A stretch of DNA of 64,000 nt from contig OZ243958.1 of NCBI GenBank assembly GCA_965214495.1, positions 248,001 to 312,000 of the forward strand, written 5' to 3'. Source of the stretch: JANQOH01 sp965214495 (GTDB taxonomy: Bacteria > Pseudomonadota > Alphaproteobacteria > UBA7887). Positions 23,986 through 32,441 of the stretch are shown here, one piece after another. Below the pieces are notes generated by a model. It was not told where the DNA came from and ran no database searches. It was given only the letters and a program-made list of their open reading frames with translations. Every line of letters begins with the position of its first letter. Positions within the stretch are counted from its first letter, which is position 1. A program made the position numbers and the translations under genes.

Positions 23986-26900
23986 CGTGGAGTCCCCCGC
24001 GTGAAACGGCGGCGCCAGATTGCAGACAAGGGCCGTGGATCGTGTCGATCATACGCCCGCAAAGCGAGGAAGTAGCGCTTGGTCTCTTCCTCCGATGATG
24101 AAGCGGGGTCGATCACCGGCAGATTCAGCCGGTACAATACTTCGACAAGAAACAGGCGGGACACGCGGCCGTTGAAATCCTCGAACGGGTGAATGTGCAA
24201 GAGGCGACCTTCAGCAAAGGCGAGGTCGTCGATGAGTTGGTCGCCGGAGTCGTCGTTCAGAGCTGCCAGTCGCGTTTCGAGATCGGCGCTGTAGTCGCGC
24301 ATCAGCAAGGGGACCTGCCAATACGGAGGTGCTTGATGTTCACCGACGCGAACGTCCCGAAGACGCCAGCGCCCCGCCATGCCCGGCGTCAAGTCGATGC
24401 AGATGCGCCGGTGAAGCGCCGGCAGAAGGTCGTGAATGGACAGATCCGCATACCTTCTGTCGGCGATCGCGAGCTCGGTACTCGCAACCTGCTCCGCTAA
24501 CAGCGGCGCGAGCGCCCGATAGCTCAGAATGCCGAAGGCGGTTTCGATGTAGCGGGTGGCGGAATGCGGTGGGCGAGTCGTTCCCGAATCCAGGCCTCGT
24601 CGACCGGTTCGTCCTCCATCGCCATCGAGTTGGCGACGTGGCGGGGAATCGCCTCCAGGTGGCGCTGCCGGCGTTCTTCCGTCGGCAGGCTGCGCCAGCG
24701 TTCGATGGCCTTCTTCCAACTCGTGTCCGGCATCGTCGTTCTCCTGTTTCAGTAGCAGGTTATCTGAAATCTCCTGCTTCGAGGCACGTTGGTCGGCGGC
24801 ACGCAGCAGGGCTTCCAACCACGCCAACGTGAACGGTCCGAAACGCTCGACGAGGTTCAGCACGCGCTCGGTCCAACTCCTGCCCGTCCGGCGGCTCAAG
24901 CCCGCCGCGGAGGGGGAGAGATCCAGCGCCGTCGCGGGCAGTTGGTAAAATTCGCCGTCGGCGCCAGCCAAAAACACGGGCGGCAGCACGTCGCCTTCCC
25001 GGACGCCCCGGATGCGCAGCCGGCGATCGTCTGCGTTCTGGTCGGCGGGGCTCGCATGCCAAGCCATCCGTACCTTGCCGTGGTGGGCGCAAACCAGATA
25101 GGCGAGCAAGTCGAACTCCTCGGCATTGAGATCCAGAATCTCCCGTTCGATGGCCGTGGGCTCGACCGTGGCCGCGCCGCTTGCGAGGCCGCCACCCGCG
25201 CCGCCCTCTCCCATGGCGTCGAACCACTCGCCCCACGGGCCGAGTAACGCCTCGTGCTGTGGATCGTGCCGCTGGAGCACGCCGAACAAACCGAGCGTGC
25301 TCGCCAATTCATGGCGGAAACCGCGACGCTGGTCCGTTGCATCGATGCGGTACATGTTATGCGCGCTGCACGGCCAGGCGCGGTTCGGCGCCTTGGCGAT
25401 GTCGTCCCGCCCGGGACGGCCGTCGGCCTGAATGGAGCCCTGAAACGCCGGGTGGGCCTTGCCTAGGTCGTGCCAGCGTCCGGCGAGATGCAGTAGTCGA
25501 GCTTCGTCCGGCGCGACCGCTGCGGCGATGCGCTCCACTTCTGTGCCGACCTGTAAACCGTGGCCGGCGATAGTCTGCCAGGCGCCGGAAACACTCAACG
25601 ATTCGTCGTCTTCGGCAGCGTCTGCGTGATCTTCGGGCGGGAGCCTGCGAACCCGCCGCTCGCTCGGGCGCCAGCCGTCGTCGTCGCGTGTCCAGCAGGG
25701 CCGGCTCATGTACGCGATCCCGTCGTCTATCGGCACCGGCGCGACGGGTTCGTCGGAGGTCGGATACCATCCCGAATCGTGACGATAACCCCCGGCGCTG
25801 CCTTCAACCAACACCGTTTGTCCGGGATAAACGTCGCGCCGGCTAGCCATGCGCCACTCGCGACCTGGCCAATCCCAGACCCACGCGCGAATCTCCGGCT
25901 TCAAGCCCCCCGAGTTCGGTTTGCATAACCAATCGCGGGCTTTGAGAAAGGGGATGCCACACAGTTCGTCCCGCGTCGGCTTGAGGCTCGACAGCGGACC
26001 GTCGTCGCCGACCTCCGCCCAGAACACGTGTGCGTCGCGTTCGTCGCCGGACCGGATGAAGCGGCTGATGTCGATGTCCGCTCCCGACAAGTCGGGCGAT
26101 GTATCGAACAATTCGTTCAACTCGTGGCGCAGCAACAGGTGTGCGGGTCGATACGGATAGAGATATGGCAGCAATGTCGGGTGCTCCTCCTCGAACCGTT
26201 CGAGATGGATCGGCCCGACGTCCGACAACGCATCGCAGGCACGTCGTGCCGCATCGAGATCGTCCAATGCGTAGGGAGCGGCTTTCCTGTCGCTGTCGTG
26301 CCCGAAATTCACCACAACGACTTCGCTCGTACCGCCCCACCGTGCACAGCGGCCGAACCGCTGCACCAGACTTGGCCATGGCGCGAGCTCGGTGACCAGA
26401 AGCGATGCCGAAATATCCACGCCGGCCTCGATTACCTGGGTGGAAACGACAATGCGATTGGTCCCTGGCGCACATGCCGCGCGGTTGAGAAAGACGTCGC
26501 CCCAAGACTTGCGTTCGGCAGGACGAAAACGGCTGTGCACCAAGCGAACGTCCGCACCTGCGCGTTTCAGCGTCTTGTCCCGCCGAAGCGCCGCCCAAAC
26601 CTCGACCGCCCGTTCCACCGTGTTGAGCACGACCAGGGTCGGCCCGTGACTGCCCCAGCCGCGGTCCCGGTGACGTCGAGAAACGTCGCCAGCGAGCGCC
26701 GTCGTGCCGGAGAACCGGACGACTTCGAGGCGTTTCGTCACGTCACTCCATAGATGTCCGGTCCGGTCCGCGGGGCGGATCCGGTGTGTGTTCTGCGCAA
26801 GCTCTCCGGTCAGGCCGGCCGTGTCCGGGCTTTTCTCTAACCAGCTACGCTGCAAGGTCGCGCTCATCCACCATGTGAAACAGGGCCGCTGCGACTTCTT

Positions 26901-27494
26901 CTCATCTCGGTCCTCGCCCCGAAACGCCTGGAGCTGCGCCGATGTCGCAAGACCCACATCCATCAACTGAACTTCATCCATTATCCAGAGAGCGTCCTGA
27001 TTCAGCAGCCCGAACTCCATCGGCCAGCGCGCCCTGGGGCTGGCGTAGCCGCGGTTCATTGCGCGTGAGAGCAGCATGTCCTGCGTGCCTATCAGCACCG
27101 CGTCGTTGTCAGGGTATAAATGCCATCGCCCCGCGTCGGCACCGCCCATCAGCAGGTGTACGCCCACCTTGCCGTCATGGACGCTCGATCCGTCCCACAG
27201 CCGTCCAAGACGCCGAAGCGCCAATCGAACTTCACTCTCGGTCTGCTCCACGAGCACCCGCATCGGCAAGCACCACACCAGGCGGCGCGGCCAATCGCCG
27301 TTTCGGCGGTGTGCGCGATGCCAAACCCAGGCTGCGAGCACGCCCAGCGTCTTACCGAACCCGGTCGGTATGCAGATCAGACGGTTTCCGCATGTGGCCG
27401 GATCGGCCACTTCACACTGCCAACCGTGCGGACTCATGTCGCCGCTCAATTCGGCGAAGAATCTATCGAACTCAGCCGAGATCGATTCAGACAA
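23982..27494 (-). CDS. cas3: Cas3 helicase-nuclease (type I-G) fused in frame to a Fic domain
   Basis: One open frame of about 1170 codons. Cas3 part: Walker A CIPTGFGKT (residues 41-49), DEVQ box (173-176), SAT-type motif MSATLQ, motif VI QRFGRCARWGG, then a C-terminal HD nuclease with WHDLGKAH (His-Asp at 675-676), the domain order of I-G Cas3. Family-like sequence ends near residue 905. After a Pro/Gly/Arg-rich linker, residues about 985-1170 form a Fic domain with HPFEDFNGR at 24165-24191 followed by VSR; the usual Gly before Asn is Phe. No stop lies between and I find no ATG, GTG or TTG start for Fic after the nested ORF. TTG 27494 (GGAGA upstream) is my start choice; TTG 27539 is possible. 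Alternatively a cas3 stop codon was lost between two formerly separate genes. Confidence 0.8.
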   Translation of the reverse strand: MSESISAEFDRFFAELSGDMSPHGWQCEVADPATCGNRLICIPTGFGKTLGVLAAWVWHRAHRRNGDWPRRLVWCLPMRVLVEQTESEVRLALRRLGRLWDGSSVHDGKVGVHLLMGGADAGRWHLYPDNDAVLIGTQDMLLSRAMNRGYASPRARWPMEFGLLNQDALWIMDEVQLMDVGLATSAQLQAFRGEDRDEKKSQRPCFTWWMSATLQRSWLEKSPDTAGLTGELAQNTHRIRPADRTGHLWSDVTKRLEVVRFSGTTALAGDVSRRHRDRGWGSHGPTLVVLNTVERAVEVWAALRRDKTLKRAGADVRLVHSRFRPAERKSWGDVFLNRAACAPGTNRIVVSTQVIEAGVDISASLLVTELAPWPSLVQRFGRCARWGGTSEVVVVNFGHDSDRKAAPYALDDLDAARRACDALSDVGPIHLERFEEEHPTLLPYLYPYRPAHLLLRHELNELFDTSPDLSGADIDISRFIRSGDERDAHVFWAEVGDDGPLSSLKPTRDELCGIPFLKARDWLCKPNSGGLKPEIRAWVWDWPGREWRMASRRDVYPGQTVLVEGSAGGYRHDSGWYPTSDEPVAPVPIDDGIAYMSRPCWTRDDDGWRPSERRVRRLPPEDHADAAEDDESLSVSGAWQTIAGHGLQVGTEVERIAAAVAPDEARLLHLAGRWHDLGKAHPAFQGSIQADGRPGRDDIAKAPNRAWPCSAHNMYRIDATDQRRGFRHELASTLGLFGVLQRHDPQHEALLGPWGEWFDAMGEGGAGGGLASGAATVEPTAIEREILDLNAEEFDLLAYLVCAHHGKVRMAWHASPADQNADDRRLRIRGVREGDVLPPVFLAGADGEFYQLPATALDLSPSAAGLSRRTGRSWTERVLNLVERFGPFTLAWLEALLRAADQRASKQEISDNLLLKQENDDAGHELEEGHRTLAQPADGRTPAAPPGGDSPPRRQLDGDGGRTGRRGLDSGTTRPPHSATRYIETAFGILSYRALAPLLAEQVASTELAIADRRYADLSIHDLLPALHRRICIDLTPGMAGRWRLRDVRVGEHQAPPYWQVPLLMRDYSADLETRLAALNDDSGDQLIDDLAFAEGRLLHIHPFEDFNGRVSRLFLVEVLYRLNLPVIDPASSSEEETKRYFLALRAYDRHDPRPLSAIWRRRFTRGTPR
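24524..24733 (-). CDS. Nested small ORF, candidate Fic antitoxin
   Basis: A 69-residue ORF, read in a different frame within the linker of the Cas3-Fic frame. ATG 24733 is preceded by AGGAGA with seven-base spacing. The sequence is not random: helical, charged, with residues 34-52 (ANSMAMEDEPVDEAWIRER) containing S-x3-E-D at 36-41. Class I Fic antitoxins block the Fic active site with an (S/T)-x3-E-(G/N) helix; here the last position is Asp. Its stop lies inside the beginning of the Fic-coding part. The order antitoxin-then-Fic fits known modules. Function is inferred from motif and position only. Confidence 0.6.
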   Translation of the reverse strand: MPDTSWKKAIERWRSLPTEERRQRHLEAIPRHVANSMAMEDEPVDEAWIRERLAHRIPPPATSKPPSAF

Positions 27495-27590
27495 GTTTAC
27501 TGTCTCCGTTACCCATCGAGTAGCGTACCATAACCCCAAAACTGCCCGGATTCGATCGGCGCGAGACCGTTGCCCCGATCACCCGAAGAA

Positions 27591-28020
27591 CAGCCGGCTG
27601 AGCGAATATGTCCGGCTTGCGGCGTCGGGCGAAACGATCCTGGTGACGGACCGTGACCGGGTGATGGCCGAGCTTGGTCCACTTCGGGGAGAACCGGAGC
27701 CCGATCCTCGTCGACGCGGTGCGCTCCGGCGTGTTGACGCCGCCGGCGCTGGCTGCTTCTGGATCGCCCCGACCCCGGCGCCGGTCGCCCGGCTGAACGA
27801 GAGTCTCGGCGAACTGGGCGAGTGGCGACGCCCCCGGTGATCGACCTCGACACGTCTGTCGTGCCTGCGCACCTCCTGGTTGCACAACATAGCCCTCGGT
27901 TTCGCCGTGGCGCGAGACCTTGGTTTCAAGCCGACCTCTGAAATACGAACTATGGACGCTGCCGCATGCGCGTGCGCTCGCCGAACCGCGTGGTGAGGCA
28001 ACATACTGGTCCATCGGGCG
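27591..28020 (+). pseudogene. Decayed Phd/VapC toxin-antitoxin copy
   Basis: 27591-27840 matches the antitoxin at 13490-13746 (about 90% over the first 100 bases by eye), but the start region is missing and compensating indels shift the middle. 27837-28020 matches the first half of the PIN gene at 13743, with several indels and in-frame stops, and then disappears. It shares the GTGATC junction between the two genes. Neither product can be made. It marks the same accessory module in both halves of the 12-29 kb region. Confidence 0.85.
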
Positions 28021-28064
28021 AATAACATCTTGACATGAGGGTATCAGGCATCAAGATGCCTGCC

Positions 28065-28325
28065 ATGCGGACCACACTGACACTCGATTCGGATGTCGCG
28101 CAGCTCCTCCGGCAGGAAATGCGACGCACCGACAGGAACATGAAGGCCGTCGTCAACGATGCGTTGCGTCTCGGCCTCGGCGCCCGGGCCAAGCCGCCCC
28201 GGTCGCCCCGCTTCAGGGTGAAGCCGCACGCATTCGGCTTCAGGCCGGGCGTTGACAGGGATCGGCTCAATCAGCTCCTTGACGAGATGGAGGCCGACGA
28301 GATTGCCGACCGGTACGGACGGTGA
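28065..28325 (+). CDS. VapB-like antitoxin
   Basis: An 86-residue protein with an N-terminal ribbon-helix-helix (RTTLTLDSDVAQLLRQEM, residues 2-19), a second helix with NMKAVVNDALRLGL, and a basic C-terminal toxin-binding tail (SPRFRVKPHAFGFRPG). I chose ATG 28065 because the strand begins immediately; ATG 28035 would add ten residues. The stop overlaps the following GTG. Confidence 0.88.
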   Translation: MRTTLTLDSDVAQLLRQEMRRTDRNMKAVVNDALRLGLGARAKPPRSPRFRVKPHAFGFRPGVDRDRLNQLLDEMEADEIADRYGR

Positions 28326-28750
28326 TCGTTCCGGACGTCAACCTGCTGCTTCATGCTCACGATTCGCAGTCCCGCCGGCACAGAGCGGCCCGAGAATGGT
28401 GGGAAAGGTTGATGAATGGCGCCGGCAGTGTCGGCCTTCCCTGGGTGGCGATCCTGGGTTTCGTTCGCATCGCCACGAACCCGAAGATTCTCGACAATCC
28501 CCTCGACGTCGGCAGCGCCTGCGCGCGCGTTCGAGACTGGATCGGCAGGCCGCAAACGGTTCTCGTTCACCCGGGAGACCGTCATGCGGACATTCTGTTC
28601 GCGCTCCTCGAAGCGGCAGGCTCCGCCGGCAATCTCACGACGGACGCGCATCTTGCCGCCCTGGCGATCGAGCACCAGGCCGAACTTCACTCGACCGATG
28701 CCGACATGGCGCGATTCCCGGGTCTGAAATGGACGAACCCTCTCGTCTGA
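28322..28750 (+). CDS. vapC: VapC-family PIN-domain ribonuclease toxin
   Basis: A 142-residue PIN-domain toxin of the type starting IVPDVNLLLHAHD (Asp and Asn at the active site), with LTTDAHLAALAIEH and STDADMARFPGL carrying the remaining acidic residues. It pairs with the RHH antitoxin (GTGA overlap). It appears intact. The 236 bases that follow (28751-28986) contain no gene I can support. Confidence 0.9.
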   Translation: MIVPDVNLLLHAHDSQSRRHRAAREWWERLMNGAGSVGLPWVAILGFVRIATNPKILDNPLDVGSACARVRDWIGRPQTVLVHPGDRHADILFALLEAAGSAGNLTTDAHLAALAIEHQAELHSTDADMARFPGLKWTNPLV

Positions 28751-28986
28751 TTGGGGAATGCTTGTGGCGATATGGCGGCCGAACTCCGCCCCTCGACGGT
28801 TGTCGTCCCTTTCGACCTTGCGCGGCTTGACCGTCCGGCCGCTCGAATCGCGGTCTCCACCGCCGGTCGATGCGAATGGAGCGCCGGCCCGGCCTCTCGC
28901 GTCCGAATGCGTCGGGCCGTTTCCGGGGCGCGGGCCGGGAAGCGTTCGGCAAAGGCGCCGGCAAACCCCCGCGTCCTCCCGCGGGG

Positions 28987-30237
28987 TCAACCCCGTGTCT
29001 CGAACGCGGTCGCCAGACGCGGCAGGCGGCCCGCCGCCCACAACAGCAGCGCCAGCATCAGCGCAGCGCCGGCGGCGAGCGGCCAGCGCAGACCCACCTG
29101 GTCCGACATCGCACCCATCGCCAGCGCGCCGACCGCAGGGCCGCCGCGAAACAGCAGGCCGTAGAGACTCAGCACCCGCCCGCGCACCGCGCTGTCCACT
29201 GACAACTGCACCAGCGTCAGGCCGCTCACGCCGCTGACCACCAGCGCGCCGCCGCACAGTGCCATCGCCGGCAGCGCCGCAGTCAGCGACCCGGCGGCGG
29301 CGAAGCCGAGCAAGGCCGCCGCCGCGACCGCCGTCGCCAGCAGGCACAGCCGCGCCAGTCCGTTCTGATCGCCCGCCCGCATCGCCAGCCCGACCGCGCC
29401 GATCGTCGCCCCGACACCGAACGCGGCCGTCAGCAGGGCGAGGGTGTCGGCGCCGCCGCCGAACACCGCGTCTGCGAAACCGGGCAGCAGTTCGGTCACC
29501 GGGCGCACCAGCACCGATGCCGCCAGCATCAGGCTCAGCAGAACGGCAATCCCGGAATGTCCGGCGACGTAGCGCAGGCCGTCGCCGAGCGCCGCGAACA
29601 CCGACCGTCCGTCGGGCGCGGGCGCTTCGGTCGCCTCCGCGTCCAGCCTCAGCCGCCCCAGGACGTAGAGGAACGCGACGAAACTCAACGCGTTGACGGC
29701 GAACGCCGCGGCCAGACCGACGCCGACGATCAGCGCCCCGGCGATCGCGGGGCCGATGAAGCGGGCGAGGTTGAACGTCGCCGAGTTGATCGCCACTGCC
29801 GCCGGCAGGTCGGCGCGGGGCACCAGGCTCGGCGCCAGGGCGAGCCGCGCCGGCTGGTTGAAGCCCACCACCGCACCGCCGAACAGCGCCAGCGCGAACA
29901 CGCTCCAGATCGTGATCAGGCCGCTCGCGGTCAGGCCGAACAGCACCAGCGACTGCACCAGCAGCAACGACTGGGCAACGCGAATGACCGCGATGCGCGG
30001 CACGCGGTCGGCGACCACGCCGCCGATAGGGCCGAGCAGCACGGCAGGGAACAGGTCGGCGAAGGCGATGAGCCCGAGCCACGTGCCCGATCCGGTGAGT
30101 TCCCAGGTCAGCCAGCCGAGCGCCACCCGCTGCACCCAGGTGCCGACCAGCGACACCGAATTGCCGATCGTGTAGCGGCGGAAATTCGGCCGCGCGAACA
30201 GCCGCCGGATCGGCGCCAGGCCGCGCGCCGCTCTCAC
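28987..30237 (-). CDS. MFS transporter (EntS/MFS_3-like)
   Basis: A 416-residue major facilitator with twelve predicted membrane segments, starting RRLFARPNFRRYTIGNSVSLVGTW in two parts typical of the MFS_3/EntS group (PF05977). The loop 2-3 motif is GGVVADRVPR. Members export siderophores or drugs; the substrate here is unknown. Its 3' end marks the right border of the accessory region, and a copy of that end is found at 18430. Confidence 0.85.
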   Translation of the reverse strand: MRAARGLAPIRRLFARPNFRRYTIGNSVSLVGTWVQRVALGWLTWELTGSGTWLGLIAFADLFPAVLLGPIGGVVADRVPRIAVIRVAQSLLLVQSLVLFGLTASGLITIWSVFALALFGGAVVGFNQPARLALAPSLVPRADLPAAVAINSATFNLARFIGPAIAGALIVGVGLAAAFAVNALSFVAFLYVLGRLRLDAEATEAPAPDGRSVFAALGDGLRYVAGHSGIAVLLSLMLAASVLVRPVTELLPGFADAVFGGGADTLALLTAAFGVGATIGAVGLAMRAGDQNGLARLCLLATAVAAAALLGFAAAGSLTAALPAMALCGGALVVSGVSGLTLVQLSVDSAVRGRVLSLYGLLFRGGPAVGALAMGAMSDQVGLRWPLAAGAALMLALLLWAAGRLPRLATAFETRG

Positions 30238-30315
30238 GGGCGCGCGTTTCCGTCGGCGCGGGGCCGACTCGTGACGGACAAGGGGGGCACGGGGCGGTCG
30301 CGGCGTTCGGGCGGA

Positions 30316-31392
30316 TCAGCCGCCGGTCTGCGCCCGGTGGCGCAACAGGTGGTCGGCCAGCACGCACGCACACATCGCCTCGCCCACCGGCACCGCGCGG
30401 ATGCCGACGCACGGGTCGTGGCGCCCGCGGGTGACGATCTCGGTGTTCTCGCCGCGAATGTCGATCGTGCGCTTCGGCGACAGGATGGAACTGGTGGGCT
30501 TGACCGCGAAGCGCAGAACCACGTCCTGGCCCGACGAGACGCCGCCGAGAACGCCGCCGGCGTGGTTCGACAGAAACTCGGGCGCGCCGTCGGCGCCGCG
30601 GCGCATCTCGTCGGCGCTTTCGGCGCCCGTCATGGCGGCGGCCGCGAACCCGGCGCCGATCTCCACCGCCTTGACCGCGTTGATGCTCATCATCGCTTTC
30701 GCCAGGTCGGCGTCGAGCTTGTCATAGACCGGCGCGCCGAGGCCCGCCGGCACGCCCTCGGCGACCACTTCGATCACCGCGCCGGTCGAATTCCCGCTCT
30801 TCCGCAGGGCGTCGATATCTTCGGCCCATCGTGCCGCGGTGGCGGAATCGGGGCACCAGAACGGGTTCTTCGTCACCGTCGCCCAGTCCCAGCGCGCGCG
30901 GTCGATGGCGCGGCCGCCGAGCTGCACCAGCGCCCCGCGCACCGTCACGCGCGCGCCCAGCACCTTGCGCGCCACCGCCCCGGCGGCGACGCGCATCGCC
31001 GTTTCCCGCGCACTCGCCCGTCCGCCGCCGCGATAGTCGCGGATGCCGTATTTGCGCCACCACGTGTAGTCGGCATGGGCGGGGCGGAACTTTTCCGCGA
31101 TGTCGCCATAGTCGCGCGACCGCTGATCGACGTTCTCGATCGCCAGAGCGATCGGCGCGCCCGTGGTCAGGCCCTCGAAGGTTCCTGACAGGATGCGCAC
31201 TTTGTCGGGTTCGCGGCGCTGGGTAGTGTAGCGCGACTGTCCGGGGCGGCGCCGGTCGAGCCACGGCTGGATGTCGGCCTCCGTCAGCGGCAGGCGCGGC
31301 GGCGCGCCGTCGATGACGCAGCCGATCGCCGGGCCGTGGCTTTCGCCCCAGGTCGTGAAGCGGAAGCTGTGGCCGAAGCCGTTGCCCGACAT
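30316..31392 (-). CDS. aroC: Chorismate synthase
   Basis: A 358-residue protein with all signatures: GNGFGHSFRFTTWGESHG at the start, RRPGQSRYTTQRRE, GGGRASARETAMRVAAGA, and the C-terminal VGIRAVPVGEAM. It converts 5-enolpyruvylshikimate-3-phosphate to chorismate with reduced FMN, the last common step of aromatic biosynthesis. Its ATG overlaps the fabI stop (TGATG). The fabI-aroC order is common in alphaproteobacteria. aroK and aroB of the same pathway lie at 59-61 kb. Confidence 0.96.
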   Translation of the reverse strand: MSGNGFGHSFRFTTWGESHGPAIGCVIDGAPPRLPLTEADIQPWLDRRRPGQSRYTTQRREPDKVRILSGTFEGLTTGAPIALAIENVDQRSRDYGDIAEKFRPAHADYTWWRKYGIRDYRGGGRASARETAMRVAAGAVARKVLGARVTVRGALVQLGGRAIDRARWDWATVTKNPFWCPDSATAARWAEDIDALRKSGNSTGAVIEVVAEGVPAGLGAPVYDKLDADLAKAMMSINAVKAVEIGAGFAAAAMTGAESADEMRRGADGAPEFLSNHAGGVLGGVSSGQDVVLRFAVKPTSSILSPKRTIDIRGENTEIVTRGRHDPCVGIRAVPVGEAMCACVLADHLLRHRAQTGG

Positions 31393-32243
31393 CAGACCGT
31401 GGCGATGTCGGGCGCGTCGACCGCCTTCATGCCGACCACATGATATCCGGCATCGACATGCATGACCTCGCCGGTCACGCCGGAGCCGAGCGGGCCGAGC
31501 AGAAAGACCGCCGCACGGCCCACGTCGTCGATCGTCACGTTGCGCTTGAGCGGCGCGTTGTATTCGTTCCATTTGAGGATGTAGCGAAAATCGCCGATCC
31601 CGCTGGCGGCCAGAGTCTTGATCGGGCCGGCCGAGATCGCGTTGACGCGGATGTTCTCGCCGCCGAGATCCACCGCCAGATAGCGCACGCTCGCTTCCAG
31701 CGCCGCTTTCGCCACCCCCATGACGTTGTAGTGCGGCATCACGCGCTCCGCCCCGTGATAGGTCAGCGTGAGCAGGCTGCCGCCGCCGCGCATCAGGGGG
31801 CGCGCGCGCCGGCACATGGCGGTGAACGAGTAGCAGGAGATTTCGAGACTGCGAAGGAAGTTGTCGCGGCTGGTATCCACGTAGCGGCCCTTGAGCTCGT
31901 CCTTGTCGGACCAGGCGACGGCGTGGACCGCGAAGTCGATCCCGCCCCAGCGCCCGCCGAGTTCGCCGAACACCGCGTCGAGACACGCTCCGTCGGTGAC
32001 GTCGCACGGCAGGACCAGCGACGACCCTGTCGATTCGGCGAGCGGACGCACGCGCTTTCCCAGTGCCTCGCCCTGATAGGTGAAGGCGAGTTCCGCACCG
32101 TGCGCAGCGGTTGCGCGCGCGATGCCCCAGGCGAGCGAACGCTCGTTGGCCACCCCCATGATCAGGCCCTTGCGACCGGCCAGCAGCGGCGCGGCGCGAG
32201 GGTCCTTCGGCGCGCCGGGCGCGGCGGAATCGGGGTCGGGCAT
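31392..32243 (-). CDS. fabI: Enoyl-[acyl-carrier-protein] reductase (NADH)
   Basis: A 283-residue SDR-fold protein of the FabI type. The cofactor region is KGLIMGVANERSLAWGIA, and the catalytic Tyr and Lys are in TYHGAERV followed by HYNVMGVAK (Tyr-x6-Lys), with the family C-terminus VMHVDAGYHVVGM. It reduces enoyl-ACP in fatty acid elongation and is the triclosan target in other bacteria. ATG 32243 was chosen because the longer frame is unrelated to the family. Confidence 0.95.
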   Translation of the reverse strand: MPDPDSAAPGAPKDPRAAPLLAGRKGLIMGVANERSLAWGIARATAAHGAELAFTYQGEALGKRVRPLAESTGSSLVLPCDVTDGACLDAVFGELGGRWGGIDFAVHAVAWSDKDELKGRYVDTSRDNFLRSLEISCYSFTAMCRRARPLMRGGGSLLTLTYHGAERVMPHYNVMGVAKAALEASVRYLAVDLGGENIRVNAISAGPIKTLAASGIGDFRYILKWNEYNAPLKRNVTIDDVGRAAVFLLGPLGSGVTGEVMHVDAGYHVVGMKAVDAPDIATV

Positions 32244-32441
32244 CGAACGGCATACCGGGATGGCGAGGCGGAGGAAGGACGCAAGCCTACACCACGCGCA
32301 AGGGGTGGGGAAGCCGGCCCGATGCGGGCGGGAGCCGCAGCGGGCCGCCGGACTCGCGTTCGGCCTTTCGGATCGGATAACATGGCGCCGCGCGGTTTCG
32401 TTCGCTGTCGGCCCGCGCGACCGGCGGGAAGGAGGCGGGGC

